Numbered from the stretch's first letter, positions 26,270 through 34,434 are shown. The stretch: DNA of 64,000 bases from Shouchella oshimensis (GCF_002019765.1 NZ_KV917380.1:610707-674706), one strand, 5' to 3'. A program made the numbers and translations. Notes: generated by a model not told the origin, from the sequence alone.

Positions 26270-26347
26270 ATGGCTAAAATTGAATCAAAAGAAACGCCTA
26301 TCGTTAATCTAGACTTAGAATTATTAGGTGGATCACGTCCAAGATAA
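26270..26347 (+). CDS. Candidate RiPP precursor peptide 3 (core SRPR)
   Basis: A 25-residue peptide, leader identical except Val11 to Ile, ending exactly at SRPR. ATG follows AAAGGTGGTG. It is the last of the three precursor genes and is followed by a perfect hairpin before the enzyme operon. Because this copy stops at SRPR, the minimal product unit may be this tetrapeptide. Confidence 0.75.
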   Translation: MAKIESKETPIVNLDLELLGGSRPR

Positions 26348-26360
26348 CAAGGCAATTAAA

Positions 26361-26396
26361 GAAACCTTAATAGATGGCTATTAAGGTTTCTCTCTT
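26361..26396 (+). terminator. Hairpin separating precursors from enzyme operon
   Basis: GAAACCTTAATAG (26361-26373) pairs perfectly with CTATTAAGGTTTC (26378-26390) around a 4-base loop, followed by a pyrimidine-rich TCTCTTG. It is a likely partial terminator or processing site that gives abundant precursor mRNA and lower enzyme mRNA, a common RiPP operon design. Confidence 0.65.
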
Positions 26397-26450
26397 GAAA
26401 AAGAACGAATGGGATGTGTAACAGTATGCTTATGGAGGGTGATTACACTG

Positions 26451-27635
26451 TTGGATCATTTATATAAACAGCCTGATGGAAAGATATTCGAGCTTGTCGA
26501 TCAACTGAGGGAACCGACGATGATTTATGATTTAGACGGAATAAAACATACAGTGAGAGTATTGAAAGAGGATATTGAGTTAATTGACAATGCCTTTCTT
26601 CATCTAGCGGTAAAAGCAATACATAACAAGGAAATGTTGAATCATTTTGCTCATCTAGGTCTCGGATGCGATGTTGCGAGTGTTGGAGAATATCGTCTTG
26701 TTCAAGATAGTGGCTTTAGAAAGATAACGACGACAAGTCCATATTATAGCCGCGATAGCATGAGAACGTTTGTCGAGAACGATATCGTTATGGATTTAGA
26801 TTCTATGGATCAACTAAATGATTTTGTTGAAATGGGTTATTCGAAAGAAGTAGGCTTGAGGATTGCAATCCCTATTCCAGAAGAAATGGATACAATTGCT
26901 ACCTTTGGCTTGGATAGCAGATTTGGGATTGATTTTTATGAAAGCAAAGATGAACTAATACGGTTGAAAGAAACATACGATTTAGCAATTAGCAATCTTC
27001 ATATTCATACAGGGCAATCTACCGGTGCTTCTTTTCAGTTTAAACTAAAGTATTTATTAGAGATTGCAAGTCAAATAGATACAATTAAAACGATTAATCT
27101 TGGCGGTGGTCTTTTTTATTTATTTCATAATCGTGAAGAAACGCGAAAACTGTTTAAAGAAATGAATCTGCTTATACGTAATTGGGAAAACGTTCATGGC
27201 AGAAAGTTAGAGTTTATTTTTGAACCTGGTGGTGCTTTGTTAGCTGGTAATGGTTATTTGATTTCAGAAATTGTCTCGAAGAAAGTACATAAGAAAAGAA
27301 ATGTTACGATGTTGCAGTGCGATACATCATTTTGGAATTTATCCCCTTGGATACGCAGCAATCCGATCTTTCTAAATCGTTCTGATGAAGTGGAGCGCGT
27401 TGTTTTTGTTGGAAATACGTTATTTGAAGGAGATTCTTTATCGGATTTTAAAGAATATGAAGTACCCAAGGTAAAAAAAGGCGACAAGGTACTCTTTCCA
27501 GCATTTGGGGCTTACGCTCTAACGAATGCTAGAAGATTTAATAGGCTTAATCTACCAAACCAATATGTGTTAATTGATGGAGAAATCCATTCTTTAGAGG
27601 AGGAAATACGAGGTGAACCGTTCCACTCGATATAA
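26451..27635 (+). CDS. Fold-III PLP enzyme, decarboxylase-like (1)
   Basis: A 394-residue relative of ornithine/diaminopimelate decarboxylases (alanine-racemase-type barrel plus beta domain). PLP lysine K55 lies in LAVKAIHN, the phosphate-binding glycines in INLGGGLF, and EPGGALLAGNG corresponds to the family's EPGR region but with Gly for Arg. At the dimer-interface motif, normally with a catalytic Cys (CESGD), the protein has GNTLFEGDS with Leu at the Cys position, so normal decarboxylation is doubtful. TTG 26451 follows GGAGGG by 11 bases and begins the conserved part. The gene overlaps the arginase gene by 23 bp. Possible activities are decarboxylation, epimerisation or transamination of a peptide or a free amino acid. 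Confidence 0.75.
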   Translation: MDHLYKQPDGKIFELVDQLREPTMIYDLDGIKHTVRVLKEDIELIDNAFLHLAVKAIHNKEMLNHFAHLGLGCDVASVGEYRLVQDSGFRKITTTSPYYSRDSMRTFVENDIVMDLDSMDQLNDFVEMGYSKEVGLRIAIPIPEEMDTIATFGLDSRFGIDFYESKDELIRLKETYDLAISNLHIHTGQSTGASFQFKLKYLLEIASQIDTIKTINLGGGLFYLFHNREETRKLFKEMNLLIRNWENVHGRKLEFIFEPGGALLAGNGYLISEIVSKKVHKKRNVTMLQCDTSFWNLSPWIRSNPIFLNRSDEVERVVFVGNTLFEGDSLSDFKEYEVPKVKKGDKVLFPAFGAYALTNARRFNRLNLPNQYVLIDGEIHSLEEEIRGEPFHSI

Positions 27636-28821
27636 AGTAAATCCAAATGTGTCTGTGATACGTACTAGTGCTCAAGACATCATCCTCACCAACATGGGGA
27701 AGGGGAGGGAATACCACATACCACTAGATATGTTTACTCTTCTTTCTTCGTTCAATGTCCCTGTAAACGTAGAGCAGGCTATATCGATTTATAGGAACTC
27801 CAATCAACAAGCACAAGCACTTGAAGAAGCGGAATTACTAGAATCCATAGAAGAGCTTGAAAAGAATGATCTCATTGTGCTAGCTAATGTAGATGTTCAA
27901 ATGGCAAATAGTGTTGCCCAGTCAACAAATCGATTCTTTAATTTTAATGGAATGAGAATGGAAGAGGTCATTAATGTTGGTGCTCATATACCTGATACTG
28001 TCGCTATTATTGGTATGCCGTTTGACCACAATGTAACTAATTTACCAGGCAGTCGATTGGGCCCAGAATATTTAAGACGCCATAGTCGATCGATTGTTCC
28101 CTATGGTTTCCCTCAAGTAGAAGTGAAAGGTCAACATACAGAAGGGGTCCATTTAGCGAGTAAAGTGTTTGATTGTGGAGATATTTCTGGACACGTATTT
28201 GATCGAAACGGTAGGCAGCAAAGACAGTTAGAGGAAATTGTGAGGAAACTAACATTAGCGAAGATTAAGCCAGTGATCGTCGGTGGTGATCACTCGATTA
28301 CGTATTCGTCATTACAAGGGATTCTCTCGCATAAAAAAATTGGTTTGATCCATATTGATGCCCATTACGATGGTGGGGGAACCGAACAAGTATCATTCAA
28401 AGATATCCACCATGGAAACTTCATGGATGGTTTTTTAAATGAAAGGAATCTTGAACATATCCTTCAAATTGGTCAAAGGCAAAGAGTGGATCAAGAGCAT
28501 GTACAAGCCGAGAAGATTGATGTCGTTCCTTCTGATGAACTGGATATCGGTCGCTATTTAAGAGAGGGATTGCCCTACTACATAACACTTGATGTCGATG
28601 TATTAGACCCTAGTTTTATGTCTTCTACAGGTACCCCAGTCCCACTTGGTATGCACCCTAAAGAGTTGATGGCTATCTTAACTAGTATAAGAGAACATGA
28701 CATTATAGGTGGCGACGTGGTTGAATTTCTTCCATCCGAGCATAAAGTTCATGAAGCCTTACTTGTAAATGAGCTGTTGCTAACGTTAATCAGTATGATG
28801 ACGAAGGTGGATTTATCATGA
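27613..28821 (+). CDS. Arginase-family enzyme with N-terminal RRE-like domain
   Basis: A 402-residue fusion. Residues 1-95 (VSVIRTSAQDIILTNMGKGR, then a helical part ending ELEKNDLIVL) have the strand-helix pattern of PqqD-like RiPP recognition elements, which bind leader peptides. Residues 130-402 are a ureohydrolase with all manganese ligands: H227 in GGDHS, D249/H251/D253 in DAHYD, and D327/D329 in DVDVLDP, plus E371. The fold converts arginine to ornithine and urea; known peptide arginases such as OspR do this on ribosomal peptides. Given the Arg-rich precursors upstream, peptidyl-Arg hydrolysis is the leading hypothesis; agmatinase is an alternative. GTG start behind GGAGGAAA; overlaps both neighbours. 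Confidence 0.78.
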   Translation: MNRSTRYKVNPNVSVIRTSAQDIILTNMGKGREYHIPLDMFTLLSSFNVPVNVEQAISIYRNSNQQAQALEEAELLESIEELEKNDLIVLANVDVQMANSVAQSTNRFFNFNGMRMEEVINVGAHIPDTVAIIGMPFDHNVTNLPGSRLGPEYLRRHSRSIVPYGFPQVEVKGQHTEGVHLASKVFDCGDISGHVFDRNGRQQRQLEEIVRKLTLAKIKPVIVGGDHSITYSSLQGILSHKKIGLIHIDAHYDGGGTEQVSFKDIHHGNFMDGFLNERNLEHILQIGQRQRVDQEHVQAEKIDVVPSDELDIGRYLREGLPYYITLDVDVLDPSFMSSTGTPVPLGMHPKELMAILTSIREHDIIGGDVVEFLPSEHKVHEALLVNELLLTLISMMTKVDLS

Positions 28822-29978
28822 GTCTATTTCCTGAACTCCCTCAAAACATGCTTCATAGGTCTAACGAGATTAAGAGCCCGGCAGTTGTGTATGATGCAGA
28901 ATCATTAACTCATGTTGTGAATCACTTAAGACGTCGTTTAGGTAGTGTGAAAAAAATGAAACTCTACGTTTCAATGAAAGCGAATCGAAATGTGGGTTTA
29001 AATGCATATATGTCGAAGGTTGTTGACGGGGTTGATGTCTCTTCGTACGAAGAATATCAAGTTGCTACAGTAGCTGGTTATTCGCGCATTAGTGCAACAT
29101 CTCCAGGAATCAAAATCGAGCATATCCATGAAATGATCGAAAACCATGTGCAGTTTGATTTTGATAACGTGGAGCAACTATATGCCTATTCATGTCAGTA
29201 CAATGAAAGCAGGCAACCCAAGGATATTGGCTTACGATTAAATATCCCGATTGAATCAAAAGGTGCCACGACTTATCTATCAAAAAGTCGATTTGGCATT
29301 AACGTAAGTCAATCAGACAATCAACAGGCGCTTAAGGAGATTTTAAAAGAGTTCCACTATAAAGTGACTAGCATCCATATCCACATTGGCGAGTTAAACA
29401 ATTTTAATACGGTTAAGGACACCCTTAACTATTTAGTTGATATTCTTTCTCTTTTTCCAGATGTCCAGACATTAAACCTTGGCGGTGGTCTCACGCGGTT
29501 ATTCTCAAATGAAGAAGACCTAGATAAAACATTCGAACTCATACAATCCTATACGGAACAGTATTTACCGAAACTGAAAGAAGTCATATTCGAACCTGGT
29601 ATGCTTGTTTATGTCATGGCTGGTTATTTAAAGACGAGTGTTTTATCTGTGAACAATGGGGTAGTCAACATGGATTCTTCTGCTTGGAATTTAATAGAAT
29701 GGACAAAAGGGAATGTAAAGATTGTTTACACTAGTTCGAATGGAGAGGTGGAACAACAAACCATTGCTGGTAACACATGCTATGAAAAAGATATCTATTT
29801 CGAGAACACGGCTTCTAATAAACTGTCTTTAAACGATTATATCGTGTTGTTTCCATTTGGAGCCTACACCGTTTCCATGAGTAAATCCCTTCACGGTCTT
29901 CCGAGCCCAAAAGAATACTTGTATATAAACGATAAATTTACAGAATTATCTGTTGGTGAAGGTCAGGTGCACGCATGA
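28818..29978 (+). CDS. Fold-III PLP enzyme, decarboxylase-like (2)
   Basis: A 386-residue paralog of the enzyme at 26451 from the ornithine/diaminopimelate decarboxylase superfamily. PLP lysine K54 lies in VSMKANRN; the glycine loop is LNLGGGLT; the late motif reads GNTCYEKD, keeping the Cys and Asp equivalents that the first paralog lacks. The EPGR equivalent is EPGM, again without Arg. The pair could form a heterodimer, since family active sites are shared between subunits and one partner keeps the Cys. It starts inside the arginase stop codon (ATGA overlap), so it is translationally coupled. Substrate unknown. Confidence 0.75.
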   Translation: MSLFPELPQNMLHRSNEIKSPAVVYDAESLTHVVNHLRRRLGSVKKMKLYVSMKANRNVGLNAYMSKVVDGVDVSSYEEYQVATVAGYSRISATSPGIKIEHIHEMIENHVQFDFDNVEQLYAYSCQYNESRQPKDIGLRLNIPIESKGATTYLSKSRFGINVSQSDNQQALKEILKEFHYKVTSIHIHIGELNNFNTVKDTLNYLVDILSLFPDVQTLNLGGGLTRLFSNEEDLDKTFELIQSYTEQYLPKLKEVIFEPGMLVYVMAGYLKTSVLSVNNGVVNMDSSAWNLIEWTKGNVKIVYTSSNGEVEQQTIAGNTCYEKDIYFENTASNKLSLNDYIVLFPFGAYTVSMSKSLHGLPSPKEYLYINDKFTELSVGEGQVHA

Positions 29979-31357
29979 AAAACCATCTACTTAGTGAACT
30001 GGATCTTTTAAACTGTATGTCTGAAGATCTACAACTAGATCTATCGATAGAAGCGGATGCTATTGAGAACCAAATCAAAGCAAATGACAATGCATTCTTA
30101 ATTGAACAGAAGCTAGAGGAACTGTCTCAAACAATTAGAATGAAATGGATTTGTAAGAATATCCAACATACGTCTACGTTTATGAGATCGCCACTTCAAA
30201 CCCCAACTACTTATGGAGGAACGGTCCATGACTTTTCGTACGAACGAAATATAGAGACAACTTCCTTAGAAGATAAGATCCAAACGAGTAACGAACAAGT
30301 ATGTTGGAATAATACGGCCTTAGCTTTTTCAAGCGGGATGGCTACATTGAGTACGCTGTTCAATAGCTTATTGTCATTCTATTCCCCAAGTCAAAACAAT
30401 CCATTATCGATGGTTTGTTTTGCAGACTACTTTGAAAGCAAAGGGTTGTTAGAAGTAATCGCTAGAGAGCATTTATCGATTACGTATGCAGACACTGGAG
30501 AAATTGATTTTAATGGGTTCGATATTATCTACATTGAACCAACGAGATATGACTGGAAAATGAATTACTTTGATACGGATCAAAGTTTTGAAAACACGAT
30601 TGAAGATAAGAAAAAGTTTACATTCATTATTATTGATAGTACTTTATCTCAAGACAATACTACAAGAGACGCTATTCTGGCTAAATGCAAACATCAGCCA
30701 TTTACTGTTGTTATGGAATGTTCATCTGGTTTAAAGCTTCATCAATTTGGATTAGAACTTTGCAACTTTGGCTATGTGAATATTTATTGTCGAAAGGATG
30801 ACGCGGACATTATCGATAGTATTAAGCTAAAACAATACATAAAAAAGGTTCGTACTCTGAACGGAAGCGCCTTATCCTTCGAATCTGCCAGTGTGCTTGA
30901 TGCTCCTTTTATTTTCAATGAGATCAAGACAAACCATTATATTGATCGAGTGTTTGAAAACAACCTAAAGTTAAAAAAGAATACGCGCGTTGGTGGATTA
31001 TTTAAAGAGATATCTACTGCTGAAAAAGGGTCTCCGTTCGTAGTATTTCAGATTGAGAACAATGATTTAGATGATTATGGCTACTTAATGGGTGTGTTAG
31101 ATGATCAGTCTAAACAAGCAGGAGCACTGTTTTATAGAGGGTCAAGTTTTGGTTTTAGACATCATCGATATGAGACCATTATCCCTGACAACAAAGTACG
31201 TAAAGGCTTATTTAAAATTGCTATGGGATTTCGAAAAGGACCATCCTTTGAATTTATCCTACGTTTTATGAGGGAGCTTTCAGAACTTAATAACATGAGA
31301 GAGCTGAGAACGAGATTTCCTGCTATAACGCCTGTAAGCTTCGATCATTTAGATTAA
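29975..31357 (+). CDS. Fold-I PLP enzyme, Cys/Met-metabolism lyase-like
   Basis: A 460-residue divergent relative of cystathionine gamma-synthase/lyase enzymes. ALAFSSGMATLSTLF matches the PLP phosphate-binding SGM loop, D221 in FIIIDSTLS matches the pyridine-nitrogen Asp, and K254 in ECSSGLKLHQFG fits the Schiff-base lysine (normally STKY-GGH). The first 75 residues do not match the usual family start. The gene overlaps the previous one by ATGA. Classical relatives do gamma- or beta-elimination and replacement; here it may act on Ser or on an ornithine side chain of the peptide. This is inference. Confidence 0.68.
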   Translation: MKNHLLSELDLLNCMSEDLQLDLSIEADAIENQIKANDNAFLIEQKLEELSQTIRMKWICKNIQHTSTFMRSPLQTPTTYGGTVHDFSYERNIETTSLEDKIQTSNEQVCWNNTALAFSSGMATLSTLFNSLLSFYSPSQNNPLSMVCFADYFESKGLLEVIAREHLSITYADTGEIDFNGFDIIYIEPTRYDWKMNYFDTDQSFENTIEDKKKFTFIIIDSTLSQDNTTRDAILAKCKHQPFTVVMECSSGLKLHQFGLELCNFGYVNIYCRKDDADIIDSIKLKQYIKKVRTLNGSALSFESASVLDAPFIFNEIKTNHYIDRVFENNLKLKKNTRVGGLFKEISTAEKGSPFVVFQIENNDLDDYGYLMGVLDDQSKQAGALFYRGSSFGFRHHRYETIIPDNKVRKGLFKIAMGFRKGPSFEFILRFMRELSELNNMRELRTRFPAITPVSFDHLD

Positions 31358-31374
31358 TTGAAGGTGGTTTGGAG

Positions 31375-31416
31375 ATGAATGTCTATATAAGAACGATTGT
31401 GAATGAAAATGAATAA
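31375..31416 (+). CDS. Possible 13-residue leader ORF before the exporter
   Basis: MNVYIRTIVNENE starts 5 bases after a GGAGGTG-like site (GAAGGTGGTTTGGAG), and its stop overlaps the beginning of the exporter gene, which has no ribosome site of its own. It probably serves to couple translation to the exporter. It could also be non-functional. Confidence 0.35.
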   Translation: MNVYIRTIVNENE

Positions 31417-33088
31417 CGATTTGTTGCAAATTGTTAGAAAGATCAAAATTCCTAAACGCATTCTTACTGTGGGATTAATGTTATCCATCGCATTTGCTGT
31501 ATCAGCAGTCATTACACCGTTAATTATTAAAAACTTCATTGATGATGTTACCTATAACAATGAGGTGAATAGTCAACTGCTTTATGCTCTAATTGGGCTC
31601 TTTTTAATTCAAGGTTTACTAAATGGGCTATCCACGTATATCTTAAGTTTGCTTTGTGAAACCATGATTTATCGACTGAGACTGCAGTTATGGAGTAAGA
31701 TTTTAACGTTACCACTTCGGTTTTTTAACGATAATCGGCCCGGTGAACTAGTAAGTAGATTAATAGGTGATATAGAGGAAATTAATATGTTCCTAACTGA
31801 ACAAGTTCCGAAATTATTGACGAATGTTGTGTTAATTATCGGTTCATTAATTGCTCTTTCGCTCATTTCCTTTCATATGGTACTCTTCATCGTTATTGCG
31901 TTAGCGCTATTCTTGTGCGTTATTGTTCCGTTTAGCAAGAAGATGCAAACCATTTCTTATGATTTTCGATTAAACGTTGCCAGATTGTCTGCTTATTTTT
32001 TAAGAATTATTGAAAACATTGAAGTGGTAAAAGTATACAAAACCGAAGAAAAAGAAGTAGACAATGGGAAAAAAACCTTACACTCTATTTTTAACTTGGG
32101 CATGAAAGAAGCAAAGGTCTATGCGTTTTTAGAACCTCTTGTGATGATTCTTTCCATCATTCTGCTAACAGCAGTAATGGGATATGGGAGCTATTTAATT
32201 TCTCAAGGAACCTTAACGTTCGGAGGATTTTTAGCAGCATTTTTAATTTTGTTCCAATTATTTAGTCCTTTAAGAGCTTTTTCAAGTATATGGGTATCGT
32301 ACAGGACAGCCGCAGGTGCCTCTGTTTTTATCCATTCTATTTTTTCGTTCAAATCGGAAGTAACAGAAGAATTAGCCCAAGGTCCTAAACAAGATGCTGT
32401 TGAAATAAGAAATCTTACGTTCTCCTATAAAGAAACTCCTGTTTTAAAAAAGGTGAATATAGAATTAAAGCATGGAGAAGTAGTGGCAGTTGTTGGTCCT
32501 TCTGGCAGTGGGAAAAGTACATTATTGAAACTTCTTTTAGGTCTCTATTCGCCAGATAGTGGATCTATTCTGTACAATGGCGAACGTGTTTCTCACTCTG
32601 CATTCTATAAAAGTAAGATTGGCTATATTCCTCAAGATAGCTTATTGTTTGATGCAAGTGTTGAAACAAATGTGTTTTATGGTAATGAAACGAAGTCAAG
32701 CGATGCGTTTCTAACGTTACTTCATCAAAACTTTATGAATTTTGACTATGAGTCATTGAAAGATGAGTTTGCTCCTAATTTATCAGGGGGGCAAAAACAG
32801 CGAGTCAATATTTTAAGAGCCCTTTCTAAAGAAAGAGAGATCATTTATTTAGATGAGCCTACTTCAAACTTAGATAGTGAAAGCGAAGCCATTCTTCAAA
32901 AGTATTTGCACCGTAATGTGGAGAACAAACTAGTCGTCATTATTGCTCATAGGTTATCAACAATTATTAACGCCGATCGAATTATCTTTTTAGACAATGG
33001 ACAGGTGACAGGTGAAGGCACCCATCACACCCTTTACAATACACACCAAAAGTATCGAAGCTATGTTGATTTTCAAGTCTTACAGTAA
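31403..33088 (+). CDS. ABC exporter (membrane domain fused to ATPase)
   Basis: A 561-residue half-transporter, working as a dimer, with about six transmembrane helices in residues 15-300 and a nucleotide-binding domain at 330-561: Walker A GPSGSGKST, Q-loop YIPQDS, signature LSGGQKQR, Walker B IIYLDEPTSNLD and switch IIAHRLST. All catalytic motifs are intact. It lacks the N-terminal C39 peptidase domain typical of double-glycine exporters, so the leader must be removed by another protease or after export. ATG 31403 or 31409 are both possible. It most likely exports the peptide product. Confidence 0.88.
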   Translation: MKMNNDLLQIVRKIKIPKRILTVGLMLSIAFAVSAVITPLIIKNFIDDVTYNNEVNSQLLYALIGLFLIQGLLNGLSTYILSLLCETMIYRLRLQLWSKILTLPLRFFNDNRPGELVSRLIGDIEEINMFLTEQVPKLLTNVVLIIGSLIALSLISFHMVLFIVIALALFLCVIVPFSKKMQTISYDFRLNVARLSAYFLRIIENIEVVKVYKTEEKEVDNGKKTLHSIFNLGMKEAKVYAFLEPLVMILSIILLTAVMGYGSYLISQGTLTFGGFLAAFLILFQLFSPLRAFSSIWVSYRTAAGASVFIHSIFSFKSEVTEELAQGPKQDAVEIRNLTFSYKETPVLKKVNIELKHGEVVAVVGPSGSGKSTLLKLLLGLYSPDSGSILYNGERVSHSAFYKSKIGYIPQDSLLFDASVETNVFYGNETKSSDAFLTLLHQNFMNFDYESLKDEFAPNLSGGQKQRVNILRALSKEREIIYLDEPTSNLDSESEAILQKYLHRNVENKLVVIIAHRLSTIINADRIIFLDNGQVTGEGTHHTLYNTHQKYRSYVDFQVLQ

Positions 33089-33124
33089 CATTGTATCCGT
33101 AATAAATAGAGTGGAGGGCTTTAT

Positions 33125-34009
33125 ATGATACAGATTTTTAAAAAACCGCAATTAACGGAAATAGCGAGGTTCATCGCTAACATTAATTCGGCACCAGAGC
33201 ATCACGTGGGGTTTTGTGGAAAGAAAGAGGAAGAAATTCTACATACATTAAAAGAAGATTTTGGAGATATACCGGCAATGGATGCTTTTGTCTTAGCAAT
33301 AGAGGATGAAAAAACAGTTGGTGTGTGTGGTTTTGATGCGGATATGGAAAGAGGGAGTGCAGAGATCTGGGGGCCATTTGTAAACAGTAAGCAAGCAGCT
33401 AAAGTGACAGAATTACTTTGGACTTCTCTGCTTTCAGAAATGCCTACAACAATAAAAACGGTAGAATTATTTCCTGAAAAAAAGAATACAAGCGTTCTTA
33501 CTCTCGCTAAAGAGTTCGACTTTTCACATGGAAGCGATCAAACGATTTTAACCTGTTCTAAACATACCTTTATGGATAAAAAAGTAGAAACCGAAACCAT
33601 CACCAGCATCCAGTCTAACGAGTACAACCCATTTATACACCTCCATGATCGTTTATTTCCTAAAACCTATTTGTCTGGAAAAGAAATGATCGATCAACTT
33701 GGCGAAGCGTCCCAGGTTTTTATTGCTAGCGATGAGGAAGGACGAGTCATAGGTTATGTGTATGTTGAAGCCAGCCCAGATTTTGGAGAAGGTAGTATTG
33801 AATTCTTAGGAGTAGACACCCATTCACGTGAAAAAGGAATTGGGACAGCTCTTCTTTCAAAAGGGTTAGAATGGTTGTTTTCTTTTGAAACGATCGATGA
33901 AATTACATTATGTGTAAATTCAGCTAATGAAAAAGCGATTCATATTTATCAAAAGCTCGGTTTTCATACAGAACATGAACTTATCTCTTATGAAAAGAAT
34001 CTTAATTAA
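33125..34009 (+). CDS. Tandem GNAT acetyltransferase
   Basis: A 294-residue protein with two GNAT-like halves. The C-terminal half has a good acetyl-CoA loop (REKGIGTALLSKGLEWLF) and the usual NEKAIHIYQKLGF ending; the N-terminal half (residues 1-140) is degenerate. It is the last gene of the peptide operon before a terminator. It may acetylate an amino group (ornithine side chain or the peptide N-terminus), either as a tailoring step or as self-protection against the product. ATG follows GTGGAGGGC. Confidence 0.75.
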   Translation: MIQIFKKPQLTEIARFIANINSAPEHHVGFCGKKEEEILHTLKEDFGDIPAMDAFVLAIEDEKTVGVCGFDADMERGSAEIWGPFVNSKQAAKVTELLWTSLLSEMPTTIKTVELFPEKKNTSVLTLAKEFDFSHGSDQTILTCSKHTFMDKKVETETITSIQSNEYNPFIHLHDRLFPKTYLSGKEMIDQLGEASQVFIASDEEGRVIGYVYVEASPDFGEGSIEFLGVDTHSREKGIGTALLSKGLEWLFSFETIDEITLCVNSANEKAIHIYQKLGFHTEHELISYEKNLN

Positions 34010-34020
34010 CAATGATGGTC

Positions 34021-34060
34021 GGGACCTTCTACAAGTTGTGATGGGAAGGTCTCTTTTTTG
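34021..34060 (+). terminator. Rho-independent terminator of the peptide operon
   Basis: GACCTTC (34023-34029) pairs with GAAGGTC (34045-34051), then CTTTTTT. It marks the end of the operon beginning at 26005. Confidence 0.75.
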
Positions 34061-34159
34061 CATTTGTACATATAAAAGATGAACAAGGGAATGTCATGAT
34101 TGATAAGTCAGCGGAAGAATGAAGGCATTTAGTTAAAAGAAAAGCGTATGAATAAGACG

Positions 34160-34434
34160 GAGGCTGGGACAAAAGTAGATAGACAGACAAAAATGACGAA
34201 CATTCCTGAAAATAGGAACGTTCGTCGTTTGTTTTATATGAAAATGAGCGGAAGGAGAATCTGAAGACTCCTGGGGGATCAGCACGTGTCTGAAGACTCT
34301 GGAGTGGCGGTTTTCCAAGGAGGAGGCTGAGGCCGTGTCCCCGGAAAGTGAAGGATTCTCCTGTAGTGGTGCTACTCAGAATATTTTAGACTATTCGTCT
34401 TTTCAAATACTACTTTTCGCTATGTCCCAGCCTC
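34160..34434. repeat. Dispersed 275-bp repeat, copy 1
   Basis: Starts with GAGGCTGGGAC and ends with the inverted GTCCCAGCCTC. Inside, a hairpin CGAACATTCCT / AGGAACGTTCG and several direct repeats occur. It shows no open reading frame of note. Nearly the same sequence occurs at 60113 and, shortened, at 36195. It fills most of the 617-bp gap between the acetyltransferase and BCCT genes; the remainder (34435-34626) is AT-rich and presumably carries the BCCT promoter. Confidence 0.9.

Noticed and set aside
26451-29978. Interpretation of the PLP/arginase genes as a housekeeping polyamine pathway
   Set aside because: Not excluded, but the RRE-like fusion, missing catalytic residues, adjacent precursor peptides and exporter fit free-polyamine synthesis poorly; kept as the main alternative only.
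34160-34434. Dispersed repeat read as an insertion sequence
   Set aside because: It has inverted ends but no transposase frame and is only 275 bp, so it is listed as a repeat, possibly non-autonomous.
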